The notes beneath the pieces were generated by a model. It saw only the letters and a program-made list of their open reading frames with translations, searched no databases and was not told the DNA's origin. Source: Stutzerimonas chloritidismutans AW-1 (GTDB lineage: Bacteria; Pseudomonadota; Gammaproteobacteria; Pseudomonadales; Pseudomonadaceae). From it: a stretch of DNA of 64,000 nucleotides. Position numbers and translations under genes: made by a program. Shown in pieces: positions 50,619 to 60,642 of this stretch; position 1 is the first letter of the stretch, and each line of letters starts with the position of its first letter. Location of the stretch: the NCBI RefSeq assembly GCF_000495915.1, contig NZ_AOFQ01000057.1:1-64000 (forward strand), read 5' to 3'.

Positions 50619-51716
50619 CTAGCGCCGGATCACCGTCCAGAAGCCGTTGTCGCAGGCCACCAGCCCGTCGACTTCCAGTTCGGTCAGCTGCGCCAGCACC
50701 TGCCCCAGCGGCTGATCGAGCGCCATGGCCAGTGCTTCACTGCTGCGCGGCGCGGCCAGCAGTTCGCGTAGCAGCGGATTGTCCGGCTGCGTCCGCGCCG
50801 GGACTTCGCCGTCGGGTAAGTCGACGCGCTGCCAGCCACGCAGGGCTTCGAGCACATCCTCGACCGACTCCACCAGCGCCGCGCCCTGGCGAATCAGCTG
50901 ATGGCAGCCTCGGGCGCCGGGATGATGGATCGAACCGGGGATCGCGTAGACCTCCCGGCCCTGCTCGGCAGCGAGTCGCGCGGTGATCAGCGAACCGCTC
51001 GACGGGCTTGCCTCGACCACCAGCACGCCCAGCGACAGGCCACTGATGATGCGATTGCGCCGCGGAAAGTTGCTCGCCTGCGGTGGGCAGTCCAGTGGCA
51101 GCTCGGACACCAGCGCACCGCCTCCGTCGACGATCTGCTGGGCGAGGCCGACGTGACGCTGCGGATACAGCCGTTCGAGACCGGTACCGAGCACCGCGAC
51201 GGTCTTGCCGCCGGCGTCCAGCGCGCCCTGATGCGCGGCGCCATCAATGCCCAGCGCCAGCCCGCTGGTGATGACGAAGCCGGCACCGGCCAGGCTGCGG
51301 GAGAACGCTCGGGCATTGTCCAGACCATTGCGCGAGGCGCGGCGGCTGCCGACCATCGCCAGCTGCGGTCGCTCGAGCAAGCCGGGATCGCCGGAAATGA
51401 ACAGTAGCGGTGGCGCATCCGGCAGTTCAGCCAGCAAGGCGGGGTAGTTCGGGTCGTCCCAGCAGAGCAGATGCCGGTCCGGCTGCTCCAGCCAGACAAG
51501 GGTGGCACTGGCACGCTCGCGGATGTCGGCGCTGCGTCGTGGCTCGGCACAACTGGACGGCAATCCCAGCGACCGCCAGGCACTGGCCGGCGCGCTCAAC
51601 GCCGAAGCGGCATCGGGAAAGGCGCTCAGCAACTTGCGCAGGCGGCGTGGGCCGAGTTCGGGCAATAGATGCAGACGCAGCCGAGCTTCCAGTTCGGCAG
51701 GGGAAATGGCAGGCAT
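50619..51716 (-). CDS. dprA: DNA processing protein DprA
   Basis: A 365-residue protein that loads RecA on incoming single-stranded DNA during natural transformation. A sterile-alpha-motif-like N-terminal domain precedes the Rossmann-like core with MVGSRRASRNGLDNARAFSRSLA, SGLALGIDGAAHQGAL, VLGTGLERLYP and SSGSLITARLAAEQGREVYAIPGSIHHPGARGCHQLIRQGA. A winged-helix tail (about 300-365) ends it. ATG 51716 has AGGAG 9 bases upstream. P. stutzeri is naturally transformable, so a working gene is expected. The group IIC intron lies just upstream and does not break it. Confidence 0.95.
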   Translation of the reverse strand: MPAISPAELEARLRLHLLPELGPRRLRKLLSAFPDAASALSAPASAWRSLGLPSSCAEPRRSADIRERASATLVWLEQPDRHLLCWDDPNYPALLAELPDAPPLLFISGDPGLLERPQLAMVGSRRASRNGLDNARAFSRSLAGAGFVITSGLALGIDGAAHQGALDAGGKTVAVLGTGLERLYPQRHVGLAQQIVDGGGALVSELPLDCPPQASNFPRRNRIISGLSLGVLVVEASPSSGSLITARLAAEQGREVYAIPGSIHHPGARGCHQLIRQGAALVESVEDVLEALRGWQRVDLPDGEVPARTQPDNPLLRELLAAPRSSEALAMALDQPLGQVLAQLTELEVDGLVACDNGFWTVIRR

Positions 51717-51805
51717 GGCGAACACTCCTTGTCTCTTTGCACCGCATCCGTGCGGTGCTGTCGCAGATCGGGTAGGAGGCGGCCTCACGGCCGCCGTCCT
51801 CCCAC

Positions 51806-51839
51806 ACCACCGTGCGTACGGTTCCGTACACGGCGGTTC
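51806..51839 (-). ncRNA. group II intron domain V
   Basis: The 34-base segment on the minus strand begins GAACCGCCGTGTACGG and ends CACGGTGGT, so arms GAACCGCCGTG and CACGGTGGT pair and the inner GTACGG/CCGTAC forms the hairpin tip. This is the conserved domain V shape of the catalytic core, class C variant. The reverse-transcriptase stop overlaps its first bases. Confidence 0.8.
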
Positions 51840-53220
51840 AGGCCATGCGGTTAAGCCGATTGATCGTATCCAGTATCGAGACCAGTCCAAGTCTGTCCCA
51901 TAGCTTCTTCGGCAGCGCCTGATTCATATGCGGCGCTCCTGAGTTCCACCACGGGCCTCGGCCATTGAAGGCCGACTTGCAGGCACGCTCCTCGCTCAAT
52001 CCCAGGCGCATCAGGTTGCGCGCCCTCGTAGAGGGCTGCTTCCATTGCCGCCAGATGACACAGCGAAGTTTGTGCCTGACCCAGCCATCCAGCTCTTCCA
52101 GTGGACGCTTGCTCTGGCTGAGCTTGAAGTAGCCTGCCCAGCCTCGCAGCACCGGGTTTACCCGCTCGATGACATTCGCCATCTTGTGGCCCCGCACCCC
52201 TCGCAGCAGTTCCCTGAGACGGTCGCGCACACGGCGCAGGCTCATGGTTGCCACTCGCAGTCTAGGCAGCGAGTGCCAACTCATCCCATACCCCAGGTAG
52301 TCGCATTTCCACGACCCAGCCACGCGACTCTTGTCCCGATTCAGTCTCAGTTTCAGACGGTGATTCAGGAACCGCTCGACACTGGCCAGCACTCGTTCGC
52401 CAGCACGCGGACTACGGACATAAATGTTCGCGTCATCGGCATAGCGCACGAAGCGATGGCCTCGCCGCTCCAACTCACGGTCGAGTTCATCGAGCAGGAT
52501 GTTCGACAGCAGCGGCGAAAGCGGGCCGCCTTGCGGCGCCCCCTCCTGCCGATGGCTGACAACCCCGTCCGACATGACGCCCGCTTCGAGGTAACGGCGG
52601 ATGAGTCTGAGCACCTGTTTGTCTTCGACATGGCGCTCAACACAGAACATCAGGATGTCGTGGTTGACCCGATCAAAGAACTTCTCCAGATCGAGTTCCA
52701 CGCAACACCTATGACCCGCCGCCACATGGGTGCGGGCCATCTCGACAGCCTGGTGAGCGCTTCTGCCCGGACGGAAGCCGTAGCTATAGTCCGAGAACAG
52801 CGGATCGAAGATCGGCGTGAGCTGTTGCAGCAGGGCTTGCTGGATCAGGCGATCCACGACACTGGGAATGCCCAGTTGCCGCATACCGCCCTGCGGTTTG
52901 GGAATTTCGACCGCCCGCACTGCCTGGGGATGGTATTCACCTGCCAGCAGCCTGACCTTCAGGATGGGCCAATACTGTTTCACGTAGCCTGCCAAGTCGG
53001 CGACCGTCATGCCATCGGCACCCGGCGCCCCCTTGTTGCTGACCACGCGCTGATACGCACGCTTGAGATTCGCCGGTGCAAGCACCCGCTCCATCAGCGT
53101 GTCCGGCTCCGCGTTCATCCACGTCACCGACGCCGCCGATACCTCTGCGCTGTCAGGCGTCATCCTCGGCCTCTGGCCGGGACTCGGGGTGACAGTCTTC
53201 TCTTGGAGAAATTTCTGCAT
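51838..53220 (-). CDS. ltrA: group II intron reverse transcriptase/maturase
   Basis: The intron-encoded protein. Reverse-transcriptase blocks are visible: GAPGADGMTV, VEIPKPQGGMRQLGIPSVVDRLIQQAL, FSDYSYGFRPGRSAHQA, ELDLEKFFDRVNHDILM, GAPQGGPLSPLLSNILLDELD and the catalytic RYADDANIYV. The maturase domain X includes RVNPVLRGWAGYFKLSQS. No HNH endonuclease domain is seen, as in class C introns. The start is uncertain: ATG 53220 is used here (460 residues), but 53259, 53163 or a longer frame from 53358 are possible. Confidence 0.9.
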   Translation of the reverse strand: MQKFLQEKTVTPSPGQRPRMTPDSAEVSAASVTWMNAEPDTLMERVLAPANLKRAYQRVVSNKGAPGADGMTVADLAGYVKQYWPILKVRLLAGEYHPQAVRAVEIPKPQGGMRQLGIPSVVDRLIQQALLQQLTPIFDPLFSDYSYGFRPGRSAHQAVEMARTHVAAGHRCCVELDLEKFFDRVNHDILMFCVERHVEDKQVLRLIRRYLEAGVMSDGVVSHRQEGAPQGGPLSPLLSNILLDELDRELERRGHRFVRYADDANIYVRSPRAGERVLASVERFLNHRLKLRLNRDKSRVAGSWKCDYLGYGMSWHSLPRLRVATMSLRRVRDRLRELLRGVRGHKMANVIERVNPVLRGWAGYFKLSQSKRPLEELDGWVRHKLRCVIWRQWKQPSTRARNLMRLGLSEERACKSAFNGRGPWWNSGAPHMNQALPKKLWDRLGLVSILDTINRLNRMA

Positions 53221-53693
53221 TTCGGTTATCGACGAGACGCTGACGCCTACTGGCGGCATGACCTGTTCGGCCCTTGATGGCGTGGTTGACCGCCACTTAC
53301 TACGGCCTCGGCTGACTTCTGCACGCCCATCCCGTCGCCTCTCGACAATCGGTAGCACAATGGCAAGCGTACAGATCTCCCAGGGTAATTCGCGCGACCT
53401 TCCTGCTTATGCCTGTCGGATCTACGTCGCAGCGTTCCGTGCAAGTATCGGGCTTTGGCGATTATGGCCACCTCACCCCGCTGCGCCGCCTCATCCGCTT
53501 CCTGTTCGTCAGGCCAGCATTTTGCCTCGGGCTTCCTTCAGATTCGCAGTCGCCCGCGACACCCTTGCCTTCAGCTAACACTTCCCCTTGCCGGGTGTGT
53601 AGAGGACTTTCACCTCCAAGTCGCCAGGCTCACCACCACAGTGAACCCGACAGCGCCAGTCACGGCGCTACGCGCCATGCCTGGCGCACCATG

Positions 53694-53719
53694 AAAAAGC
53701 CCCGCATTCGCGGGGCTCT
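53694..53719 (-). terminator. intrinsic terminator of the LysM gene
   Basis: On the minus strand, arms AGCCCCGC and GCGGGGCT with loop GAAT form a perfect stem followed by TTTTT (53694-53698). It starts 7 bp after the LysM gene stop. The group IIC intron begins right behind it. Confidence 0.9.
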
Positions 53720-53725
53720 CTTGTT

Positions 53726-54751
53726 TCAGGGGTTACGGACCTTGTCGCTCACCGCCAGTGAGCGGGTGGCCTGCAGTATCAGGCCGTAGCTGAGCTTGTC
53801 GTAGGTGCGGAACACCATCAGCAGGCCGGAACGCTCGTCCGGAATCTTCACGTTCTCACCCGTCACGCGGTCACGTACGGTTTCGCCGGTCTTGTAGACC
53901 GCCAGCACGTTGCCGTCCTTCAGACCGTCGCGAGCGCCCTTGTTCAGGGTGACCACGTCAAACTGGCCGATCTGGGTAACGCCGCGCGGTACATCGAGAA
54001 TCACACCGTCCACCTCCGTCGCAGGCGAGCTGGGCATGAACGTCGAGTTGACCGCACGCTCCTCGCTGGCGAACAGACGATCGCCGATGCGGGCTTCCTG
54101 GGTGGTACGGGTCAGGTGCATGGTGGCGATATCGCCTTCGACTTCGACGATGTCCACGGTGCCGATGTCATCGGCGTTGATACCGAGAAATTCGCCGGTT
54201 TCCGGATCGACGTAGGTCTTGCCCTGGCGGAAGATGCCGTAGGCCGGCATGTCTTCTTCGAAGCTGCCGCGGCCGTAGATGCGGTCGCCCGCGCCGCTGA
54301 CCACCCGCTCGGCGTTGCCGGCGACGATGTAGGGCGCACCCTGGAACTGCTCGGCGGTGTCGATGATGCGGTTGCTCAGCAGGAAGCTGTTGATCGCTTC
54401 CAGCGGAATGGTCGGGATCGCTTCGGCCATCGGCGTGGTGCGAACGGTCGGCGACAGTTTGATGGTGCCGCGCGAGGCGCCGCGGTCGAGCACCAGACGC
54501 GGCTGGCCGTCGACGTAGACCAGACTCAGGGTGTCACCGGGATAGATCAGATGAGGGTTGGCAATCTGCGGGTTGGCATGCCACAGCTCCGGCCATTTCC
54601 ACGGCTCGCGGAGGAAGCGGCCGGAAATGTCCCAGAGTGTGTCGCCCTTCACCACCGTATAACGCTCCGGATGGTTGTCCTTGAGCTGCACCGCGGCCTG
54701 GGCGAGCCCGCCGACGGCCACCAGCAGCAGGGCGAGTAGTGATTTCCTCAT
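53726..54751 (-). CDS. LysM-domain exported protein
   Basis: A 341-residue protein with a signal peptide (MRKSLLALLLVAVGGLAQA). The LysM domain for peptidoglycan binding covers about residues 28-78, with YTVVKGDTLWDISGRFLREPWKWPELWHANPQIANPHLIYPGDTLSLV. The rest is a long extracytoplasmic domain of unknown role. I chose ATG 54751; a longer frame from 54781 lacks a signal start. It is conserved in pseudomonads upstream of dprA, divergent from def. Confidence 0.9.
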   Translation of the reverse strand: MRKSLLALLLVAVGGLAQAAVQLKDNHPERYTVVKGDTLWDISGRFLREPWKWPELWHANPQIANPHLIYPGDTLSLVYVDGQPRLVLDRGASRGTIKLSPTVRTTPMAEAIPTIPLEAINSFLLSNRIIDTAEQFQGAPYIVAGNAERVVSGAGDRIYGRGSFEEDMPAYGIFRQGKTYVDPETGEFLGINADDIGTVDIVEVEGDIATMHLTRTTQEARIGDRLFASEERAVNSTFMPSSPATEVDGVILDVPRGVTQIGQFDVVTLNKGARDGLKDGNVLAVYKTGETVRDRVTGENVKIPDERSGLLMVFRTYDKLSYGLILQATRSLAVSDKVRNP

Positions 54752-54899
54752 GTGGTGAATCCCTTTATTATGTGCCTTCACGTAAAGCGCCCTAGCGCCG
54801 CGGAACCCTTTTGGATCGCGGCATTAAGCCGTTTTCCATGCTGCTCGGCATCTTAGCAGCGGCTTTTGACTTTATTCCATAAGTGCATCACAAACGCAT

Positions 54900-55406
54900 A
54901 TGGCCATTCTGAACATCCTTGAATTTCCCGATCCGCGGCTGCGCACCATCGCCAAACCGGTGGATGTGGTCGATGACGAGATCCGTCAGCTGATCGACGA
55001 CATGTTCGAGACCATGTACGAGGCTCCAGGCATCGGCCTGGCCGCGACGCAGGTCAATGTGCACAAGCGCGTGGTGGTGATGGACCTGTCCGAAGACCGG
55101 TCCGAGCCGCGAGTCTTCATCAATCCCGAATTCGAATCGCTGACCGACGAAATGGACCAGTACCAGGAAGGCTGCCTGTCGGTACCGGGCTTCTACGAGA
55201 ACGTCGACCGTCCGCAGAAAGTGCGGATCAAGGCGCTGGATCGTGACGGCAAACCCTACGAGATGGTCGCCGAAGGCCTGCTCGCGGTGTGCATCCAGCA
55301 CGAATGCGATCACCTCAACGGCAAACTGTTTGTCGACTATCTCTCCAGCCTCAAGCGCGACCGGATCAAGAAGAAGCTGGAAAAGATTCACCGCCAGCAA
55401 GCTTGA
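54900..55406 (+). CDS. def: peptide deformylase
   Basis: A 168-residue metallo-enzyme that removes the formyl group from nascent proteins. The three motifs are present: [16 protein letters not shown] with the metal cysteine, and QHECDHLNG with the two metal histidines and catalytic glutamate. The length is standard. It should form an operon with fmt and rsmB, but a 176-bp inverted-repeat element now lies between def and fmt. Confidence 0.97.
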   Translation: MAILNILEFPDPRLRTIAKPVDVVDDEIRQLIDDMFETMYEAPGIGLAATQVNVHKRVVVMDLSEDRSEPRVFINPEFESLTDEMDQYQEGCLSVPGFYENVDRPQKVRIKALDRDGKPYEMVAEGLLAVCIQHECDHLNGKLFVDYLSSLKRDRIKKKLEKIHRQQA

Positions 55407-55421
55407 TTCCCGAACCTCGAA

Positions 55422-55597
55422 GGCTTGCCATACAGGCTGAGTGAAAACGTCGCGAGCGAAGGTTAGGCAAGGACTAGGCGTCCCCGCAAAAACAGGCGAG
55501 GAAGCGGAGTTTACGGGTTGTAAATGAGCATTCCGAGCCTGGTTTTAACGCAGCATTAACCGAGCGCAGCAGTTTTCAGCAGCCTGTGCCGCAAGCC
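55422..55597. repeat. 176-bp inverted-repeat element between def and fmt
   Basis: The termini GGCTTGCCATACAGGCTG (55422-55439) and the complement of CAGCCTGTGCCGCAAGCC (55580-55597) match at 15 of 18 positions, then GTGAAAAC pairs with GTTTTCA with one extra base. No gene is present. Repeats of this kind are, to my recollection, dispersed in pseudomonad genomes. It lies 20 bp before the fmt start and may affect fmt expression. Confidence 0.7.
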
Positions 55598-55617
55598 TTT
55601 TTCTTAGCGAGCCCCCC

Positions 55618-56562
55618 ATGACCCAGCCTTTGCGCATCGTTTTCGCCGGCACCCCGGAATTCGCCGCTCAGCATCTGCAAGCCCTGCTCGACGCGGGCAA
55701 GTCGATCGTCGCCGTCTACACCCAGCCGGATCGCCCCGCAGGCCGCGGCCAGAAGCTGATGCCCAGCCCGGTCAAGCAGCTCGCCGTGCAGCACGACATT
55801 CCGGTATTCCAGCCACAGACGCTGCGTGACCCGGCGGCGCAGGCGGAATTGGCGGACCTGCAGGCGGACCTGATGGTGGTGGTCGCCTACGGCCTGATCC
55901 TGCCGCAAGCGGTGCTCGACCTGCCGCGCCTGGGCTGCATCAACAGCCATGCCTCGCTGTTGCCGCGCTGGCGTGGTGCCGCGCCGATCCAACGTGCGAT
56001 CGAGGCCGGTGACAGCGAGTCCGGCGTCACCGTGATGCAGATGGAGGCGGGCCTCGACACCGGGCCGATGCTGCTCAAGGTCCATACGCCAATATCCGCC
56101 GAGGACACCGGCGGCACGCTGCACGACCGTCTCGCCATTCTCGGCGCGCAGGCGGTGGTGCAGGCGATCGACGCCCTGGCCAACGGCGCGCTGACAGGGG
56201 ACGTGCAGGACGATAGCCTCGCCACCTATGCGCACAAGCTGAGCAAGGACGAGGCGCGCATCGACTGGACTCGCCCGGCCGTCGAGCTGGAGCGGCTGAT
56301 CCGTGCCTTCAACCCCTGGCCGATCTGCCACAGCACGCTGAATGGCGAAACGCTGAAGATTCACGCGGCACGCCTCGGCGAAGGCCAGGGGGAGCCCGGA
56401 CGCATTCTCGAAGCGAGCAAGGAAGGGCTGACCGTTGCCTGCGGTGAAGGCGCATTGTCGCTGACTCGTCTGCAACTGCCCGGCGGCAAGTCGCTTGGCT
56501 TCGGCGACCTGTACAACAGCCGCCGCGAGCATTTCGCCCCTGGCCTGGTGCTCGGTCAATGA
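55618..56562 (+). CDS. fmt: methionyl-tRNA formyltransferase
   Basis: A 314-residue enzyme that formylates initiator methionyl-tRNA. The signature segments are [57 protein letters not shown] with the catalytic Asn/His region, and [11 protein letters not shown] with catalytic Asp. The C-terminal OB-like tRNA-binding domain is complete. The ribosome site is weak, perhaps because the inverted-repeat element replaced the original upstream sequence. The stop overlaps the rsmB start (ATGA). Confidence 0.96.
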   Translation: MTQPLRIVFAGTPEFAAQHLQALLDAGKSIVAVYTQPDRPAGRGQKLMPSPVKQLAVQHDIPVFQPQTLRDPAAQAELADLQADLMVVVAYGLILPQAVLDLPRLGCINSHASLLPRWRGAAPIQRAIEAGDSESGVTVMQMEAGLDTGPMLLKVHTPISAEDTGGTLHDRLAILGAQAVVQAIDALANGALTGDVQDDSLATYAHKLSKDEARIDWTRPAVELERLIRAFNPWPICHSTLNGETLKIHAARLGEGQGEPGRILEASKEGLTVACGEGALSLTRLQLPGGKSLGFGDLYNSRREHFAPGLVLGQ

Positions 56563-57881
56563 ACCCGCGCCTGGCCGCAGCCCGTGCGCTGAGTGTCGTG
56601 CTCTCGGGCAAGGCCTCGCTGGGCAGCAGCCTGCCGGAGGTGCTCGGCAAGGTGGACGCGCGCGACCGCGGCCTGACCCAGGACCTGGCCTTCGGCACCG
56701 CGCGCTGGCATCCGCGCCTGGCAGGTTTGGCCGACAAGCTGCTGCAGAAGCCATTCAAGGCAGCCGATCGCGATGTCGAAGCCCTTCTGCTGGTCGGTCT
56801 GTATCAGCTGTTCCATACCCGCATCCCGGCCCATGCCGCCATCGGCGAAACCGTCGGCTGCGTCGACAAGCTGAAGAAGCCCTGGGCCAAGGGCCTGCTC
56901 AACGCCGTGCTGCGCCGCGCCCAGCGTGAGGGCGAAGCGATGCTAGCGGAGCTGGAACACGACCCGGTGATTCGCGTTGCCCATCCGCGCTGGCTGCAGA
57001 AGGCGCTCAAGGCGCATTGGCCCGAACATTGGGAAGCCATCTGCGCGGCCAATAATGCCCATCCGCCGATGATATTGCGGATCAATCGCCGCCAGGTCAG
57101 CCGCGACGCCTATCTGGCTGAGTTGCAGGCCGCTGGAATCGACGCCCATCCGTGCGAGTTCAGTGAGGACGGCATTCGCCTGGTTGCGCCGTGCGACGTG
57201 CATCAGCTGCCGGGCTTTGCCGAAGGGCGGGTCAGCGTGCAGGACGAGGCCGCACAGCTGGCCGCCTCGCTGCTCGACCTGGCGCCGGGCCAACGTGTGC
57301 TGGACGCCTGTTGCGCACCGGGTGGCAAGACCTGTCACCTGCTCGAACGCGAGCCGCAATTGGCCGGGTTGATTGCGCTGGATCTGGAACCCAAGCGTCT
57401 GGTGCGCGTTCGGGAAAACCTCGAGCGTCTGCATTTACAGGCCGAACTGGTCGCCGACGACGCCCGCGCCACCGAGCGCTGGTGGGACGGCAAGCCGTTC
57501 CAGCGCATCCTGCTCGACGCACCCTGTTCGGCCACCGGCGTGATCCGCCGCCATCCGGACATCAAGCTGACGCGCCAGGCCGATGACATTGCCCCCCTTG
57601 CCACGCTGCAGGGCGAAATGCTCGATGCGTTGTGGCCGACCCTGGACGTCGGCGGCATCCTGCTCTATGCCACCTGCTCGGTGCTGCCGACCGAGAACCG
57701 TGAGGTGATCGGCGCCTTCCTCGAACGCACGCCCGGCGCGCGCGAATTGGACCTCCCGGACGGCTTCGGCCTGCAGCAGCCGCATGGTCGCCAGCTGCTG
57801 CCGCAGGAGAGCGGCCACGACGGCTTCTACTATGCCAAGCTGATCAAGATCGCGGCGCAGCCACGTGGTGTCAGTGGGTGA
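56559..57881 (+). CDS. rsmB: 16S rRNA m5C967 methyltransferase
   Basis: A 440-residue RNA methyltransferase that makes m5C967 in 16S rRNA. The N-terminal NusB-like RNA-binding domain (about residues 1-140) is followed by the SAM domain: [57 protein letters not shown] with the catalytic-cycle cysteine, and [11 protein letters not shown] with the nucleophile cysteine. Its start overlaps the fmt stop, so translation is coupled. The order def-fmt-rsmB-trkA matches other pseudomonads. Confidence 0.96.
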   Translation: MNPRLAAARALSVVLSGKASLGSSLPEVLGKVDARDRGLTQDLAFGTARWHPRLAGLADKLLQKPFKAADRDVEALLLVGLYQLFHTRIPAHAAIGETVGCVDKLKKPWAKGLLNAVLRRAQREGEAMLAELEHDPVIRVAHPRWLQKALKAHWPEHWEAICAANNAHPPMILRINRRQVSRDAYLAELQAAGIDAHPCEFSEDGIRLVAPCDVHQLPGFAEGRVSVQDEAAQLAASLLDLAPGQRVLDACCAPGGKTCHLLEREPQLAGLIALDLEPKRLVRVRENLERLHLQAELVADDARATERWWDGKPFQRILLDAPCSATGVIRRHPDIKLTRQADDIAPLATLQGEMLDALWPTLDVGGILLYATCSVLPTENREVIGAFLERTPGARELDLPDGFGLQQPHGRQLLPQESGHDGFYYAKLIKIAAQPRGVSG

Positions 57882-57956
57882 GTCGAAACCCCGGCGCAGT
57901 GCGCGCGGGCCCAACATGGAAGCGGCGGCAAACATCCGCCTTTCAGGAGTGATCGC

Positions 57957-59330
57957 GTGAAGATCATCATTCTCGGCGCCGGCCAGGTCGGCGGCACCCT
58001 CGCCGAACACCTCGCCAGCGAAGCCAACGACATCACCGTGGTCGACACCGACGGCGACCGCCTGCGCGATCTCGGTGATCGCCTGGACATCCGCACCATC
58101 CAGGGCCGCGGCTCGTTTCCGACGGTGCTGCGCCAGGCCGGCGCAGACGACGCCGACATGCTGGTGGCGGTGACCAACAGCGACGAGACCAACATGGTCG
58201 CCTGCCAGGTCGCTTACACCCTGTTCCATACGCCGACCAAGATCGCCCGCGTGCGCGAAGCGGCCTACCTGGTGCGCTCCGGTCTGTTCGCCAACGAGGC
58301 GATTCCGGTCGACGTGCTGATCAGCCCGGAACAGGTGGTCACCAACTACATCAAGCGCCTGATCGAACATCCCGGCTCGCTGCAGGTAATCGACTTCGCC
58401 GAAGGCAAGGCGCAGCTGGTGGCGGTGCGCGCCTACTACGGCGGGCCGCTGGTCGGCCAAGAGCTGCGCCAACTGCGCCGCCACATGCCCAACGTCGATA
58501 CCCGTGTGGCCGCCATCTTCCGTCGCAACCAGGCCATCCTGCCCCGTGGCGACACGGTGATCGAGGCCGATGACGAGGTATTCTTCATCGCCGCCAGGGG
58601 CCATATCCGCGCGGTGATGAGCGAAATGCGCCGGCTCGACGAGAACTACAAGCGCATCGTCATCGCCGGTGGCGGCCACATCGGCGAGCGGCTGGCCGAA
58701 GCGATCGAGAGCCGTTACCAGGTGAAGATCATCGAGATGAACCCGGCGCGCTGTCGCTACCTGTCGGACACGCTGGACAGCACGATCATCCTGCAGGGCA
58801 GCGCTTCCGACCGCGACCTGCTGGTCGAGGAGAACATCAGCGAGGCGGACGTGTTCCTCGCGCTGACCAACGACGACGAGGCCAACATCATGTCGTCGCT
58901 GCTGGCCAAGCGGCTGGGCGCGCGTAAGGTGATGTGCATCATCAACAACCCGGCCTACGTCGATCTGGTTCAGGGTGGCGAGATCGACATCGCCATCAGC
59001 CCGCAGCTCGCCACCATCGGTACCCTGCTGACCCACGTACGCCGCGGCGACATCGTCAGCGCCCACTCGCTGCGCCGTGGCGCGGCCGAAGCCATCGAGG
59101 TGATCGCCCACGGCGATCCGCGTTCGAGCAAGGTGATCGGGCGCCCCATCGAGCAGATCGCGCTGCCCCCGGGTACCACCATCGGCGCGGTGATTCGCGA
59201 CGACCAGGTGCTGATCGCCCATGACGACACACGGATCGAGTCCGGCGATCACGTCATCCTGTTCCTCGTCGACAAGAAGCACATTCGCGACGTCGAGCGC
59301 CTCTTCCAGGCCGGCCTGACCTTCTTCTAG
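57957..59330 (+). CDS. trkA: TrkA potassium-uptake regulatory protein
   Basis: A 457-residue peripheral protein with two RCK units in tandem. First: [22 protein letters not shown] with nucleotide-binding GxGxxG, and a TrkA-C domain near 130-220. Second: [20 protein letters not shown] and a second TrkA-C to the end. It gates the Trk K+ channel in response to NAD(H)/ATP. The GTG start at 57957 has AGGAGTG upstream. A strong terminator follows. Confidence 0.96.
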   Translation: MKIIILGAGQVGGTLAEHLASEANDITVVDTDGDRLRDLGDRLDIRTIQGRGSFPTVLRQAGADDADMLVAVTNSDETNMVACQVAYTLFHTPTKIARVREAAYLVRSGLFANEAIPVDVLISPEQVVTNYIKRLIEHPGSLQVIDFAEGKAQLVAVRAYYGGPLVGQELRQLRRHMPNVDTRVAAIFRRNQAILPRGDTVIEADDEVFFIAARGHIRAVMSEMRRLDENYKRIVIAGGGHIGERLAEAIESRYQVKIIEMNPARCRYLSDTLDSTIILQGSASDRDLLVEENISEADVFLALTNDDEANIMSSLLAKRLGARKVMCIINNPAYVDLVQGGEIDIAISPQLATIGTLLTHVRRGDIVSAHSLRRGAAEAIEVIAHGDPRSSKVIGRPIEQIALPPGTTIGAVIRDDQVLIAHDDTRIESGDHVILFLVDKKHIRDVERLFQAGLTFF

Positions 59331-59664
59331 CGATCATTGCGACTGCATGGACGGCCCGCCACCGGCGGGCCGTTTCGTTTTTTCAATTACCCACGACTCC
59401 CGGCCCGATCAGCTGGAATAGACGGCATTCCCTCCGATCGCCTCCATTCGATCCCGATGCCCTCCGATTTCCATTTTATGGCCAGCTTTTGTACCCTCCT
59501 GGCTTGCCGCCCGCGCGGCCTGACGATTGAGCCAAGCTATCGTCGCTCGGTTTCACCGCACCATCGTCGTCAGAAGAGTCCCCAACTGAGCTCGAGCAGT
59601 TTGCCCCTCCTAGACAAATAACGATCCGATTCCTCGGGTCTCTACAAGGAACAGGAGAAACTCC
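59331..59664. other. trkA-ehuB intergenic region
   Basis: About 330 bp. It contains the trkA terminator (59352-59383) and should contain the ehuB promoter. The ehuB ribosome site is AACAGGAGAAA just before 59665. I see no confident -10/-35 pair and no osmotic-response motif I could defend. No gene is present. Confidence 0.45.
59352..59383 (+). terminator. intrinsic terminator of the rsmB-trkA operon
   Basis: A 9-bp perfect stem CGGCCCGCC (59352-59360) and GGCGGGCCG (59364-59372) with the 3-base loop ACC, followed by TTTCGTTTTTT. It starts 21 bp after the trkA stop. Confidence 0.9.
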
Positions 59665-60522
59665 ATGAGGAACAGCACCATCCCGACACGCTCCCGCCGG
59701 CTGCTGATCGGCTGCGCCGCCCTGGCCAGCATCGGTTTCGCCAGCCTGACCCAGGCCGATACCCTGGAAGACATCAAGGACAGCAGCAGCGTCCGCATCG
59801 GCTACGCCAATGAAACCCCCTTCGCCTACACCGCTCTCGACGGCAGTGTCACCGGCGAATCGCCAGAGATCGTGCGCAAGGTGTTCGAGCGCATGCAGAT
59901 CGACACCATCAAACCGGTACTGACCGAGTGGGGCTCGCTGATCCCCGGCCTGCGCGCCGGGCGCTTCGACCTCATCGCAGCGGGCATGTACATCACGCCT
60001 GAACGCTGCAAGCAGGTGCTGTTCACCGATCCGCACTACCGCCTGCTCGACACCCTGCTGGTGGCCGAAGGCAACCCGAAGAACCTGCGCAGCTACGAAG
60101 ACATCGCCAACAACCCAGACGTGAAGATCGCCATCATGTCCGGCACCGTGAACCTCGGTTATGCGCGCAAGGCCGGCATCAAGGATTCGCAGATTCTGCA
60201 GGTCCCGGATACCACCTCGCAGCTGCAGGCCGTGCGCGGTGGTCGCGCCGATGCCGCCATCGGCACCCAGCTGACCATGAAGGGGCTGGCGGACAAGGCC
60301 GGTGACGATGTCGAGGCCATCGCCGACTTCAAGGACGATCCAGCCCGTGCCGGTTATGGCGCGCTGGCCTTCCGTCCGCAGGACAAGGCGCTGCGTGACG
60401 CGGTCAATGCCGAGCTCAAGCAGTGGCTGGGCAGCGAGGAGCATCTGAAGACCATCGAGCCATTCGGCTTCGATCGCTCCAACATCACCGACAAGACTGC
60501 CGCCGAGCTCTGCGGCGCCTGA
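59665..60522 (+). CDS. ehuB: ectoine/hydroxyectoine ABC transporter substrate-binding protein
   Basis: A 285-residue periplasmic binding protein of the amino-acid/opine class, most like EhuB. The signal peptide ends near SLTQA (residue 31). Key segments are RIGYANETPFAYTALDGSVTGESPEIV, VLTEWGSLIPGLRAGRFDLIAAGMYITPERCKQVLFTDPHYR and VPDTTSQLQAVRGGRADAAIGTQLTM. It delivers ectoines to the membrane complex. It heads an operon with two permeases and an ATPase. Specificity for ectoine is by family resemblance. Confidence 0.88.
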   Translation: MRNSTIPTRSRRLLIGCAALASIGFASLTQADTLEDIKDSSSVRIGYANETPFAYTALDGSVTGESPEIVRKVFERMQIDTIKPVLTEWGSLIPGLRAGRFDLIAAGMYITPERCKQVLFTDPHYRLLDTLLVAEGNPKNLRSYEDIANNPDVKIAIMSGTVNLGYARKAGIKDSQILQVPDTTSQLQAVRGGRADAAIGTQLTMKGLADKAGDDVEAIADFKDDPARAGYGALAFRPQDKALRDAVNAELKQWLGSEEHLKTIEPFGFDRSNITDKTAAELCGA

Positions 60523-60642
60523 AGCCCGTCGGGGCGGCTGGTTGGCGCCGCCGACCGCTGTCCCGCCTGTGAACGCTGACCAAGGCTGCGCCGCTGTTTG
60601 CGCAGCCTCGCTCAGCGCTCCGGAAAACCGGATAGCGCCATC

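Larger units (their letters stand above)
51767..53689 (-). mobile_element. group IIC intron with reverse transcriptase
   Basis: A 1.92-kb group II intron on the minus strand. The 5' end GTGCGCC begins at 53689, 5 bases beyond the T-rich side of the LysM-gene terminator, which is the insertion place typical of class C introns. Domain V lies at 51806-51839 and domain VI follows. The 3' end is likely CTACCCGAT at about 51767. It carries one intron-encoded protein. It sits between the LysM gene and dprA, in the intergenic region. Confidence 0.85.
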
